A DNA stretch of 64,000 bases from Pedobacter alluvionis (lineage in GTDB: Bacteria > Bacteroidota > Bacteroidia > Sphingobacteriales > Sphingobacteriaceae), in the NCBI RefSeq assembly GCF_003664035.1, contig NZ_RCCK01000014.1, positions 456,981 to 520,980 on the forward strand, given 5' to 3'. The stretch's first letter is position 1. Each line of letters opens with the position of its first letter. Below, one piece after another: positions 28,854 to 37,854 of this stretch. Below the pieces are notes generated by a model. The model was not told the origin of the DNA and ran no database searches. It worked only from the letters and a program-made list of their open reading frames with translations. Made by a program: the position numbers and the translations under genes.

Positions 28854-29882
28854 TTAAACTAACGCTTTACAGATGCTTTTGATTAAACCTGGCCCCTCAT
28901 ATATAAAACCAGTATACAATTGAATTAAAGATGCACCAGCATCTAATTTCTCTTTTGCATCTTCTGCCGAATGTATCCCACCTACCCCAATAATCGGGAA
29001 AGCTTTGTTTGATTTTTCTGATAGATAACGAATGACTTCAGTAGAGCGTTCTTTAACTGGTTTCCCACTCAATCCGCCGGTTTCAGCTTTTAAATGCTGT
29101 TCAGTGGCCAGGTTTTCCCTGCTGATGGTGGTATTGGTGGCAATAATGCCTGCAATCTTCGTTTCTGCTACAATCTCTATAATATCGTCTAATTGCGCAT
29201 CAGTTAAGTCTGGCGCAATTTTTAACAGAATCGGACGTGAAATATCGTTTTTACGGTTGCGCTGTTGTAAGGTATTCAGAATTTTCTTCAGGGGCTCTTT
29301 TTCCTGCAGTTCGCGTAAACCTGGCGTATTTGGCGAACTTACATTTACCACAAAATAATCTACCACATCAAAAAGACGATCGAAACATTTAATATAATCG
29401 CTTACCGCATCTTCATTTGGCGTAGCCTTGTTTTTACCGATATTTCCACCCACTACAATATCAGGATGTTTATCTTTTAACAAGCGCAAACGCTCAGCCA
29501 TTACATCTACCCCTTTATTGTTAAAGCCCATCCGGTTGATTAAAGCTTCATCATTAGGTAAACGGAACATACGGGGTTTATCATTTCCGGGCTGAGGCAT
29601 TGGTGTTACCGTACCCACTTCGATAAATCCGAATCCTATATTACTAAGTGGTTCCACATATTCACCGTTTTTATCAAATCCGGCAGCCAGGCCAACGGGA
29701 TTTCGGAACTTTATTCCAAAAACCTCACGTTCCAAACCTTTAATGTGTACATCAAAACTGCTACGGATAATGGTTTTACCTAGTGGAAATTTATCATTAA
29801 ACCACTTTAACCGCTTGACTACAAAATAATGTACATTTTCAGGGTCAAATTTGAAGAATATTGGTTTAATAAGGCGATACAT
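28854..29882 (-). CDS. pyrD: Dihydroorotate dehydrogenase (quinone), class 2
   Basis: This 342-aa enzyme shows the class 2 PyrD layout. An N-terminal membrane-association helix pair ([20 protein letters not shown]) precedes the FMN barrel, which has [40 protein letters not shown], and [14 protein letters not shown] with the catalytic Ser. IGVGGI and the C-terminal [11 protein letters not shown] bind FMN phosphate. It oxidises dihydroorotate to orotate in pyrimidine synthesis and passes electrons to quinone. It is a single gene, not in a pyr operon. Confidence 0.96.
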   Translation of the reverse strand: MYRLIKPIFFKFDPENVHYFVVKRLKWFNDKFPLGKTIIRSSFDVHIKGLEREVFGIKFRNPVGLAAGFDKNGEYVEPLSNIGFGFIEVGTVTPMPQPGNDKPRMFRLPNDEALINRMGFNNKGVDVMAERLRLLKDKHPDIVVGGNIGKNKATPNEDAVSDYIKCFDRLFDVVDYFVVNVSSPNTPGLRELQEKEPLKKILNTLQQRNRKNDISRPILLKIAPDLTDAQLDDIIEIVAETKIAGIIATNTTISRENLATEQHLKAETGGLSGKPVKERSTEVIRYLSEKSNKAFPIIGVGGIHSAEDAKEKLDAGASLIQLYTGFIYEGPGLIKSICKALV

Positions 29883-30017
29883 GGCACGAAGATAAGAACT
29901 TAATGGGAAAAAGGAAAATGGGACAGTTTTCAGTTATCAATTCTCAGTTATCAGTGAACTAATGACTAATGAACCAATGAACAATTAAACTCCTCATCCA
30001 TTTTCCTTTCCATCATT

Positions 30018-30668
30018 CTAATATCCTGCTGTAAACTGCTCCTGGTGATGTGCTTTATTTTCCAGCTCATCAGCAATAACAATCGCTAGATCTTCTACAG
30101 ATAAAATAGAACGGCCTTCTTCATTAAAAACCGGGCTTGTTTTACCCAAACGGTACTTACCGGTACGACCAGTGGTGATACCCTGGTGCATCTCAATAGC
30201 CGGACTAAAAAACAACCAATCTAATTCTTTCTCTTGCTTTAGCGTATTAAAATAATCTCTTACTGCTGTTGCACCTGGCTTGTATTCGGCAGGGAAGTTC
30301 GGCCCATCTACGATTTGGTGCCCATCAATCTGCAAAGTACCTGCTCCACCAATAAAAATATAACGTTTAACGCCCGATGCTTTTACAGCAGCCTGAATGG
30401 CATTTGCACCCTCTACTGTATCGTTATATAAATTTGGATTGGTCCAGCCTGCGTTAAAAGCACTTACCACCGCATCAACTCCTTTCAAAGCTGCTGCTAA
30501 TTTTTCGGTTTCTAAAACATCGACAGCGATTTTAGTCACTAGATCATCGTTATTTTCAATTTTGGCGGTATCGCGTGCAATGGCGATCACTTCATTTCCA
30601 CGACTTACTAATTCGTTCAAAATGGCTTTGCCTACAAATCCGGAGGCTCCAATTAATGCTACTTTCAT
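30018..30668 (-). CDS. NAD(P)-binding atypical SDR/NmrA-like oxidoreductase
   Basis: This 216-aa Rossmann-fold protein begins with ALIGASGFVGKAI and has a compact atypical-SDR body with YIFIGGAGTL and a SPAIEMHQG segment. It resembles the YwnB group of NAD(P)H-binding proteins. It lies 71 bp downstream of an Rrf2-family regulator on the same strand, mirroring the YwnA-YwnB pairing known from Firmicutes. A palindrome identical in design to one in front of the regulator gene lies 34-54 bp before its start. It is therefore probably controlled by that regulator in response to electrophile or redox stress. Confidence 0.82.
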   Translation of the reverse strand: MKVALIGASGFVGKAILNELVSRGNEVIAIARDTAKIENNDDLVTKIAVDVLETEKLAAALKGVDAVVSAFNAGWTNPNLYNDTVEGANAIQAAVKASGVKRYIFIGGAGTLQIDGHQIVDGPNFPAEYKPGATAVRDYFNTLKQEKELDWLFFSPAIEMHQGITTGRTGKYRLGKTSPVFNEEGRSILSVEDLAIVIADELENKAHHQEQFTAGY

Positions 30669-30701
30669 ATTATTTAATTTTTATTAATGTATTATGTTAA
30701 A

Positions 30702-30722
30702 TTGTAATGTTTTTTATTACAG
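30702..30722. promoter_or_regulatory. Putative Rrf2 operator, copy 2
   Basis: TTGTAAT-N7-ATTACAG lies upstream of the oxidoreductase start. It differs from copy 1 (31152-31172) at one outer base and has the same T-rich 7-nt spacer. Confidence 0.65.
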
Positions 30723-30739
30723 TTATATCCAAAAAAAAA

Positions 30740-31150
30740 TTAGTCAAATGCCGAGGCAAAATCTGCCAATGTCTGTTTTGATAAATTGGCGATCAGTGCA
30801 TTCTCTGCATTGCTATACAGGGAATCTAAATGTTGATTGATCTGTCTACCGATCGGACATTTAGGATTCGGTCCATTTTTATGTTGCCCCAACACATTGC
30901 TGCTTCTAACCGATTGGTACACTTCGCCCAGATTAATATCTTTGGCACTTTTAGCCAGAAACGAACCTCCACCCTTACCTTCTTTACTTTCAACAAAACC
31001 ATGTTTCCGTAAATTCATAATTTCCTTGCGTACCAAAACGGGATTGATATTGATACTTCCGGCCAGGTACTCTGAACTCACAACACCACCTTTCGCCTCA
31101 TTTAATAAGGTTAAAATGTGTAGGGAGATTGGAAACCGGCTATTGCTCAT
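30740..31150 (-). CDS. Rrf2-family transcriptional regulator
   Basis: This protein of about 136 aa has an N-terminal winged helix (FPISLHILTLLNEAKGGVVSSEYLAGSI is within it) and GKGGGSFLAK in the wing. The one Cys near the C-terminal half (NPKCPIG) is a single residue, not the three-Cys cluster of IscR/NsrR, so iron-sulfur sensing is unlikely. A thiol switch is possible. The start at 31150 (MSNSRFPIS) is preferred to an ATG 27 bp upstream, because the perfect palindrome at 31152-31172 lies immediately before it. Confidence 0.85.
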   Translation of the reverse strand: MSNSRFPISLHILTLLNEAKGGVVSSEYLAGSININPVLVRKEIMNLRKHGFVESKEGKGGGSFLAKSAKDINLGEVYQSVRSSNVLGQHKNGPNPKCPIGRQINQHLDSLYSNAENALIANLSKQTLADFASAFD

Positions 31151-31151
31151 T

Positions 31152-31172
31152 CTGTAATTATTTTTATTACAG
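31152..31172. promoter_or_regulatory. Putative Rrf2 operator, copy 1 (autoregulatory)
   Basis: A perfect palindrome, CTGTAAT-N7-ATTACAG, ends 2 nt before the regulator start codon. The same site recurs before the downstream oxidoreductase. Confidence 0.7.
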
Positions 31173-31298
31173 TACAAAAGTAAGAAGGTTTTATCAGAAT
31201 CAAAATTTATTTTGCAATTCTAATAACGCTTCGTCACTGCGTTCAGGAGACAGTTTTTCCTATTTGACTTTCCGCCTGAAAAAAGCCTTTAAATTTCG

Positions 31299-31306
31299 TA
31301 CTTTTG
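31299..31306 (+). promoter_or_regulatory. TAnnTTTG -7 promoter box
   Basis: TACTTTTG followed by CAGCC lies 8 nt before the ABC-F start. No good -33 TTTG box is found at the right distance, so this call rests on the -7 box alone. Confidence 0.4.
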
Positions 31307-31314
31307 CAGCCGAA

Positions 31315-33222
31315 ATGATTTCAATAAATAATTTAACTTTCCTGATTGGCTCAAGGGCCTTGTACGATGACGCGAACTGGCACATAAAACCTGGCGATAG
31401 AGCCGGTTTAATTGGCGCCAATGGAACAGGAAAATCAACACTTTTAAAAATAATTGTAGGCGAATATGCACCGAGTTCGGGTACTGTTTCCATGTCGAAA
31501 GACCTGAAAATTGGCTACTTAAACCAGGATTTACTTTCTTATGATTCGCACCATAGCATTTTGCACGTGGCCATGGAAGCTTTTGAGCGCCAAAACCAGT
31601 TGCATGATGAAATTGAAGAACTACTTAAAAAAATCGAAACTGATTATAGCGAAGAGGTTTTATTTAAATTAAGTGATAAACAGCAAGAGTTTGAAGCTTT
31701 AGATGGCTATAACATCGAATATAGGGCTAACGAAATTCTGGCTGGTTTGGGTTTTAGCACGGCAGATCAATTACGTCCGTTAAATACCTTCTCCGGAGGG
31801 TGGCGTATGCGGGTAATGCTGGCCAAAATATTATTACAAACCCCTGATATCTTATTACTGGATGAGCCTACCAACCACATGGATTTACCTTCCATTAAAT
31901 GGTTAGAAAACTATTTAATGGGTTTTGAAGGTGCCATTGTAATTGTATCTCACGATAGGTATTTCTTAGATAAAATTGTAAACCGTACGGTCGAATCGCG
32001 TAAGGGCAAGTTAACTGTATATGCAGGTAACTATAGCTTCTATGTGGAAGAAAAAGCCTTACGTGGCGAAATCCAGAAGGGTGAATTTAAAAATCAACAG
32101 GCAAAAATTAAACAGGAAGAACGTTTAATTGAACGTTTTAAGGCGAAGGCGAGCAAGGCTAAAATGGCTCAATCGCGGATGAAAGCTTTAGACAAGATGG
32201 AGCGTATTGATGATGTTGATGATGATAACCCAACCGTAAATTTTGCTTTCAAATTCTCTAAACCATCAGGCAGGCACGTGGTGCGTATAGAGCATGCCAA
32301 TAAGAGTTATCCAAATGTGCATATTTTAGATGATGCTGAAGGTGTAATTGAAAAAGGCGATAAAATTGCCTTAATTGGTGCCAATGGTAAGGGTAAATCT
32401 ACTTTATTAAGAATGATTGCCGGAACTGAAAAATTTGAAGGTTTCTGCGAAACGGGTCATAATGTTACCACCACTTTCTTTGCGCAGCACCAGTTAGAGT
32501 CGCTACATTTAGAAAATTCAATTTTAGAAGAATTACAGGCATTTGCCCCAAAACATAGCGATACTGAATTACGGAGTATTTTAGGTTGTTTCCTTTTTAC
32601 CGGTGATGATGTTTTCAAAAAGATCAAAGTGCTTTCCGGAGGAGAAAAATCGCGTGTGGCTCTTGCTAAATCGCTAACAACAGATTCGAATTTCTTGATC
32701 CTGGATGAGCCGACGAATCACCTTGATATCCAATCGGTAAACATCCTGATTCAGGCACTGGACCAATTTGAAGGTACTTTTATTGCCGTATCTCACGATA
32801 GGTATTTCTTAGATAATGTGGCCAACAAAATCTGGTTTATAGAAGGTGGAAAAATTAAACAATACCCTGGTACTTATGCCGAATATGAAGAGTGGAATAG
32901 CAAAAGGGTAATTCCTGCTGCGAAACCTATTCCGGTTAAGATGCCGGAGAAGCCAAAAGCAGAACCAAAACCGGTTACAGCCAATACCACCAACCAGTTG
33001 AAAAAACTGAATGAAGAGCTGCAAAAAACAGAGAAACTGATTACCGAACTGGAGCAGAACGTTAAAAACATTGAGGCAGAACTGGCAGACGAAAATGTTT
33101 ACGCTAAAGCCGATAAATTAGCAGAAGCCAACAAACGTTATTTAGCAACTAAACAAGAGTTAGATAACAGCCAAAGTAAATGGGAAACACTGGCTGCTGA
33201 GATTATGGAGCTGGAGGGTTAG
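31315..33222 (+). CDS. ABC-F family ATPase (Uup/EttA type)
   Basis: The frame extends upstream to 31129, but the ATG at 31315 (MISINNLTFLIGSRALYDDA) is chosen because it begins at the first ABC strand and follows a TACTTTTG promoter box. The 635-aa protein has two ATPase domains in tandem: Walker A GANGTGKST and GANGKGKST, signatures FSGGWRMR and LSGGEKSR, and Walker B LLLDEPTNHMD and LILDEPTNHLD. No membrane segments are present. A Lys/Arg-rich linker joins the domains. A C-terminal coiled coil of about 75 residues (LKKLNEELQKTEKLITELEQ) is typical of Uup. It acts on ribosomes. Confidence 0.92.
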   Translation: MISINNLTFLIGSRALYDDANWHIKPGDRAGLIGANGTGKSTLLKIIVGEYAPSSGTVSMSKDLKIGYLNQDLLSYDSHHSILHVAMEAFERQNQLHDEIEELLKKIETDYSEEVLFKLSDKQQEFEALDGYNIEYRANEILAGLGFSTADQLRPLNTFSGGWRMRVMLAKILLQTPDILLLDEPTNHMDLPSIKWLENYLMGFEGAIVIVSHDRYFLDKIVNRTVESRKGKLTVYAGNYSFYVEEKALRGEIQKGEFKNQQAKIKQEERLIERFKAKASKAKMAQSRMKALDKMERIDDVDDDNPTVNFAFKFSKPSGRHVVRIEHANKSYPNVHILDDAEGVIEKGDKIALIGANGKGKSTLLRMIAGTEKFEGFCETGHNVTTTFFAQHQLESLHLENSILEELQAFAPKHSDTELRSILGCFLFTGDDVFKKIKVLSGGEKSRVALAKSLTTDSNFLILDEPTNHLDIQSVNILIQALDQFEGTFIAVSHDRYFLDNVANKIWFIEGGKIKQYPGTYAEYEEWNSKRVIPAAKPIPVKMPEKPKAEPKPVTANTTNQLKKLNEELQKTEKLITELEQNVKNIEAELADENVYAKADKLAEANKRYLATKQELDNSQSKWETLAAEIMELEG

Positions 33223-33230
33223 TTTTAATG

Positions 33231-33340
33231 TGCAGTCAGATGTTACCATCTGACTATTAAGTGATCCTTAGAAAACCCAAAAAATAGAATTTGAATGCAA
33301 ATTAAGATCAGTGTCAGATAGTAATATCTGACCCCACGAG
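33231..33340. repeat. REP-like inverted doublet, pair 1
   Basis: GTCAGATGTTACCATCTGAC and its inverted relative GTCAGATAGTAATATCTGAC are about 79 bp apart. Each is itself a palindrome. Confidence 0.65.
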
Positions 33341-33354
33341 AAAAGCATATTAAG

Positions 33355-33381
33355 GCCACAGAAATTCTGTGGCTTTTTTTT
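33355..33381 (+). terminator. Rho-independent terminator after ABC-F
   Basis: GCCACAG / CTGTGGC with a 5-nt loop is followed by eight T. It lies 132 nt beyond the stop codon, after a repeat pair. Confidence 0.8.
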
Positions 33382-33462
33382 GTTGCCACGGAAGCGCAGA
33401 AACACGGAGATTAATATTTTCAAGTTATGTCATGCTGAGGTACGAAGCATCTGCAACTCAGG

Positions 33463-33566
33463 TGTGCAGCCTGATGTTACCATCTGGCTGATGAGCAGAT
33501 TTAGCATTAAATAAAATTGTTATTCAGTTACCCATTTAGTGTCAGATAGGAATATCTGACACCACG
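33463..33566. repeat. REP-like inverted doublet, pair 2
   Basis: CTGATGTTACCATCTGG and the inverted GTCAGATAGGAATATCTGAC are about 77 bp apart, the same spacing as in pair 1 although the sequence between them differs. Confidence 0.65.
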
Positions 33567-33753
33567 AGAAATATGGGCCTTATGATGTAAAATCGTGACG
33601 GCTTTTTTGTGCATTAGTTGCTACGGAGTGTATGGATTTAGTTAAACCCTTCGTTGCGTCATCTCGACTGAAGCGCAGCGAAACGGAGAGATCTGTTCAG
33701 TAGATTTTGCTTCGTAGAGCCTTCGGGTTCTCGACTGCGTTGCACTCCGCTCA

Positions 33754-34015
33754 GGTGTGCAGCCAGATGTTACCATCTGGCTGATGCATTATATTTAATC
33801 TGAGAGTTGTCAACTTTCAGGCCACCTCGCTATTCAAGTTGACAACTCTGAACAAATCAAACTTCCATGAAAAAGATCTCTCCGCTACGGTCGAGATGAC
33901 GACCCAAGAGAAATACAAACTGAAACAAAAAATCTTCCGTGTTAATCCGCGCATCTGTGGTATATTGTCAAAAACCTGATGATGGCGTGTCAGATAGTAA
34001 TATCTGACACCACGG
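33754..34015. repeat. REP-like inverted doublet, pair 3, split by other repeats
   Basis: The left palindrome (CCAGATGTTACCATCTGG, about 33762) and the right one (GTCAGATAGTAATATCTGAC, about 33989) are roughly 230 bp apart. The AGAGTTGTCAACTT palindrome and a half GTCATTTCGA-type repeat lie between them. Confidence 0.55.
33803..33849. repeat. Long palindrome AGAGTTGTCAACTT, copy 2 of the family
   Basis: Perfect 14-bp arms AGAGTTGTCAACTT / AAGTTGACAACTCT flank a 19-nt loop. It is related to 9588-9622. Confidence 0.7.
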
Positions 34016-34080
34016 CTAATCCGTGCCAACCAAACGCTAACCCAATTTTGCCACTTCCCAATAAAACTTTACTTTTAGCC

Positions 34081-35358
34081 ATGCAGAAAATATTAATTCC
34101 GGTTTTATTTTTCATCTCTACTTTAGCTTTTGCACAAAACGATACAAAGTTTACCAACGAGAATAAAATTTATCTTCCAAATATTAAAACTGTGCTTTGC
34201 TATAACAGCAATAAAGAGCAAAGTTTACCTGTAATTATGCTCAATTCGTCAGAAACAATCACTTTTTCTTTCGATGACCTGCTGGCAGGCACCCAAAATT
34301 ACTGGTATACCATTGAACATTGTACCGCAGAATGGGAGACTTCGAAAATTTCGAGCATTGATTATCTGGGGAGTTTTAATGATGACCGCATCATCAACTA
34401 TCACTACTCTTCTAACACCACACGAAAATACACCCATTACGAAATCAGCTTACCCAATACCCAAATTCAACCCAAAATCGGCGGCAATTATATATTAAAA
34501 GTCTATTTGGATGGCGATAAAAACAAACCGGTTATTTCGCAGCGCTTCTACATGCTCGATAATCAGGTTGCCGTAGCGGCAGAAGTAAACAATTCCATGC
34601 AGGTAGAAAACAGGAATTACAAACAAAAAATCAACTTTACCATTAATCATACTTTCCCCATCCCTAACCCCTATCAGGATATAAAAGCGGTGGTGATGCA
34701 GAATTTTAATGCGAATACCATTCAGGTTAATACCAAACCAGCCTTTGTACGGCCAAACCAATTGGTTTATAACGACCTCAATACAAATGATTTTTGGGGA
34801 GACAACGAATTTAGAAAATTTGATACGAGGAGTTTGCGTTACAAGGCAGATAATGTGAAGGATATTTATCGAGATAATCAATCCGTAAATATTATACTTT
34901 TCCAGGATGCATCCAGAACTGTAGGTGCATTTGCCAACCAGTACGATGAAAACGGAAACTTTTTTATCCGCAATACCGACGGGCGCGACGATAAAACAGA
35001 AGCAGAGTACATGAGTGTTTTATTCACTTTAAATGCCCCGGCACCCAGCCCTAACGGCGATGCTTATGTTGTTGGCCGGTTTAACAATTTTACCATAAGC
35101 AATGAAAATAAACTCCTCTACGATGCCAACAGGAAACAATTTTATGGCAATGTGATCCTCAAACAAGGCCTCTACGATTATGAGTATGCCTGGTATAATA
35201 AAGATACCAAACTAATGGAAACCAAACCTTTTGAGGGTGCATTTTTCCAGACTGAAAACAGCTATCAGATCTTCGTTTATTATCGTCGCCCTGGTGCGCG
35301 TTGGGATACCCTGGTTGGTTATACCAATTTAAGCAATAAAGTTTCAGACAGAAGATAA
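34081..35358 (+). CDS. Type IX secretion system plug protein (DUF5103 family)
   Basis: The ATG at 34081 gives a signal peptide (MQKILIPVLFFISTLAFAQN); the frame is open further upstream but only through repeat DNA. The 425-aa mature-type sequence matches the DUF5103 / T9SS plug family in its start (NKIYLPNIKTVLCYNSNKEQ), WYTIEHCTAEW, and the late FDARG-like beta segments ending in YRRPGARWDTLVGYT. In Flavobacterium the plug closes the lateral or periplasmic gate of the SprA translocon. Its presence implies that the cell has T9SS; no other T9SS gene is in the window. Confidence 0.82.
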   Translation: MQKILIPVLFFISTLAFAQNDTKFTNENKIYLPNIKTVLCYNSNKEQSLPVIMLNSSETITFSFDDLLAGTQNYWYTIEHCTAEWETSKISSIDYLGSFNDDRIINYHYSSNTTRKYTHYEISLPNTQIQPKIGGNYILKVYLDGDKNKPVISQRFYMLDNQVAVAAEVNNSMQVENRNYKQKINFTINHTFPIPNPYQDIKAVVMQNFNANTIQVNTKPAFVRPNQLVYNDLNTNDFWGDNEFRKFDTRSLRYKADNVKDIYRDNQSVNIILFQDASRTVGAFANQYDENGNFFIRNTDGRDDKTEAEYMSVLFTLNAPAPSPNGDAYVVGRFNNFTISNENKLLYDANRKQFYGNVILKQGLYDYEYAWYNKDTKLMETKPFEGAFFQTENSYQIFVYYRRPGARWDTLVGYTNLSNKVSDRR

Positions 35359-35528
35359 CCAACTGGACCGAAGCGAAATAGTAATTGTCAACCTGACTTT
35401 TAATATTGCAATACTTACCTTTATTGTTACATAATTTTTCTTTGTTTTAAATGTGGTTTTTTACTTTAGTGTTTCAGAAAGCTAACCAGATAAACACCTG
35501 GAAAATTAAGTGTTTCTAACCAAAAATT

Positions 35529-36494
35529 ATGTTTAAAAAATTAATTGCCGCAGCATTAATAGTCTATCCCTGTGCACATATTTCAGCACAAACTTCTACT
35601 GATTCCTACACACAATCCATTAATGGAACAAAATTAAAATTCGATATGCAGGCTATACCAGCAGGCAAATTTAAAATGGGAAGTAAAACAGGAAAACCAG
35701 ATGAGCAACCTGTTCATGAGGTTAAACTCGATGCTTTCTGGATTGGGAAACATGAAGTAACCTGGGATATTTTCGAACCTTTTCTTTACCGCGATTATGA
35801 AAAACAAGCCAGTACAAGCGCTATTCCTGCTGAAGTAGATGCCGTTACCAGGCCCACAAAACCCTACCTCGATATGACTTTTGGTATGGGCAAAGCGAAC
35901 CAGCCAGCGGTAGCCATGACACAATATAATGCCATCCAATTTTGCAAATGGCTTTACATGCGTACGGGTGTTTTTTATCGGTTACCAACAGAGGCAGAAT
36001 GGGAATATGCCTGTAAAGCCGGAACAGAAAGCAATTATGCTTTTGGTGATGATGCGACTAAACTAGGCGATTATGCCTGGTATAAAGATAACAGCGACAA
36101 CAAAACACACCAGGTAGGACAAAAAAAACCAAATCCATGGGGATTATTTGATATGCACGGCAACGTTAGCGAATGGACCTACGACCAATATCTTGCCGAT
36201 TTTTATAGTAAGAGCAAAGGTAAAACTGTAGAAAATCCTGTAGCAGTACCCGAAAAACTCTACCCCAATGTAGTTCGTGGTGGTTCTTATGATGAAACAC
36301 CAAATAATTTAACCTCAACAGCCAGATTGGCTTCTGATCCATCGTGGAAACAATTAGATCCACAAATCCCGAAAAGCAATTGGTGGTTCCCCGAAGCTCC
36401 TTTTGTAGGCATGCGACTGGTACGGCCTGTAAAAACGCCTTCAAAAGCTGATATAGATGCGTATTACAATAAGCAACCGATAAAAGACCTTTAA
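35529..36494 (+). CDS. Exported formylglycine-generating-enzyme-like (SUMF1) protein
   Basis: This 321-aa protein has a signal peptide ending at HISAQ and then a complete FGE-sulfatase fold: AIPAGKFKMGS, FWIGKHEVTWDIF, RLPTEAEWEYACKAG, GLFDMHGNVSEWTYD, VVRGGSYDE and GMRLVRP. The two catalytic Cys residues of true FGE are not evident in the usual C-terminal place, so it is probably a carbohydrate- or gliding-related FGE-fold protein (GldJ/K-like use of the fold is known in Bacteroidetes). It heads a plus-strand run with redox and isomerase genes, 34 bp before the next gene. Confidence 0.78.
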   Translation: MFKKLIAAALIVYPCAHISAQTSTDSYTQSINGTKLKFDMQAIPAGKFKMGSKTGKPDEQPVHEVKLDAFWIGKHEVTWDIFEPFLYRDYEKQASTSAIPAEVDAVTRPTKPYLDMTFGMGKANQPAVAMTQYNAIQFCKWLYMRTGVFYRLPTEAEWEYACKAGTESNYAFGDDATKLGDYAWYKDNSDNKTHQVGQKKPNPWGLFDMHGNVSEWTYDQYLADFYSKSKGKTVENPVAVPEKLYPNVVRGGSYDETPNNLTSTARLASDPSWKQLDPQIPKSNWWFPEAPFVGMRLVRPVKTPSKADIDAYYNKQPIKDL

Positions 36495-36527
36495 AAACAC
36501 AACCCTAACCAAAATAAAATTAAACAC

Positions 36528-37847
36528 ATGAAAAAACCAATTAACCAACAAGATCGTCGCGATTTTCTAAAAGCAACAGCCATGCTGGCCGGCGGGGCCA
36601 TGTTAAGCAGCATTCCACTGGCCGGAGCTTATGCATCAGGATCTGATACCATTAAAATTGCCCTAATAGGCTGTGGCGATCGTGGTACCGGAGCAGCTTT
36701 CCAGGCCTTGAGCACTAAGTTTAATATTAAACTGGTTGCCATGGCCGATGCTTTTCAGGATCGCTTAGATAGCAGTTACCAATCTTTGAGTTCGAAATTT
36801 GCAGCAAAAATGGATGTTCCGAAAGAACGTCAGTTTGTTGGTTTCGATGCTTATTTAAAAGCCATTCCACTAGCTGATGTGGTGCTGTTAACCACGCCTC
36901 CGGGCTTCCGTCCTATTCATTTTGAAGAAGCAGTTAAACAGAATAAACAAATTTTCATGGAAAAACCTGTTGCTGTAGATGCACCGGGCATCAGAAAAGT
37001 ATTGGCCGCAGCCGAAGAAGCGAAAAAGAAAAAATTAAATGTGGTAGTAGGTTTACAGCGCCGTTACCAGACCAACTATCGCGAATCGATGAAACGCATT
37101 AACGATGGTGCCATTGGCGATATCATGTCGGGCCAGGTATATTGGAACAGCGGTGGCGTTTGGGTACGTCCGCGTAAAGCAAACCAGACCGAAATGGAGT
37201 ACCAAATGAGAAACTGGTATTATTTCAACTGGTTGTGCGGCGATCATATTGTTGAACAACATGTACACAACATCGATATTGCCAACTGGATAAAAAACGG
37301 ACATCCGGTTTCGGTACAGGGAACGGGTAGCCGTGCCTGGAGAACAGGAAAAGACTATGGAGAGATTTATGATAACCACTCTATCGAATTAACTTATGCC
37401 GATGGTGCGGTAATTAATAGCCAATGCAGGCATTTTGAAGGCATCAGTAACCGTGTGGATGAAACTTTTCAAGGCACCAAAGGCAAAATTTACCTTTCAG
37501 GCAGCAACCAGGCCATTATGAAAGATTACAGTGGTAAAGAATTATATAACCACAATACCAAAGGAAATGCAAATCCATACCAAACAGAGCACGACGAACT
37601 GTTCGATGCGGTTTCTAAGGGAGAATATAAATTCAGTAATGTAGACTATGCTGCTACAAGCACATTTTCTTCAATTATCGGTCGTTATGCTACTTATTCT
37701 GGCCAAACCATTAAATGGGATGAAGCTTTAGCATCGAACATCAGTTTAATGCCTGAGCGTTTTGCATGGGATGCTAACCCAAGGTTAATGCCTGATGAAA
37801 AAGGACTATACCCTATTGCCATACCCGGACAAACCAAAGTAATCTAA
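36528..37847 (+). CDS. Exported Gfo/Idh/MocA-family oxidoreductase
   Basis: This 439-aa protein starts with a Tat-like signal (RRDFLKATAMLAGGAML) that precedes a Rossmann domain with IALIGCGDRGTGAA and the family motif FMEKPVAVD. The C-terminal half forms the beta-sheet substrate domain (GDHIVEQHVHNIDIANW). Tat export fits an enzyme that folds with bound NAD(P) before transport. The likely substrate is a sugar or inositol derivative. It is 7 bp upstream of apbE and 33 bp after the FGE-like gene, so the run is probably an operon. Confidence 0.87.
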   Translation: MKKPINQQDRRDFLKATAMLAGGAMLSSIPLAGAYASGSDTIKIALIGCGDRGTGAAFQALSTKFNIKLVAMADAFQDRLDSSYQSLSSKFAAKMDVPKERQFVGFDAYLKAIPLADVVLLTTPPGFRPIHFEEAVKQNKQIFMEKPVAVDAPGIRKVLAAAEEAKKKKLNVVVGLQRRYQTNYRESMKRINDGAIGDIMSGQVYWNSGGVWVRPRKANQTEMEYQMRNWYYFNWLCGDHIVEQHVHNIDIANWIKNGHPVSVQGTGSRAWRTGKDYGEIYDNHSIELTYADGAVINSQCRHFEGISNRVDETFQGTKGKIYLSGSNQAIMKDYSGKELYNHNTKGNANPYQTEHDELFDAVSKGEYKFSNVDYAATSTFSSIIGRYATYSGQTIKWDEALASNISLMPERFAWDANPRLMPDEKGLYPIAIPGQTKVI

Positions 37848-37854
37848 AATTAAA

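Larger units (their letters stand above)
33223..34080. other. Repeat-dense intergenic region
   Basis: 858 bp without a gene. It holds REP-like GTCAGAT palindromes as inverted doublets, a GTCATCTCGACTGAAG repeat (33657-33752), a half copy (33870-33902), and the AGAGTTGTCAACTT palindrome (33803-33849). A terminator for the ABC-F gene is at 33355-33381. Confidence 0.7.
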
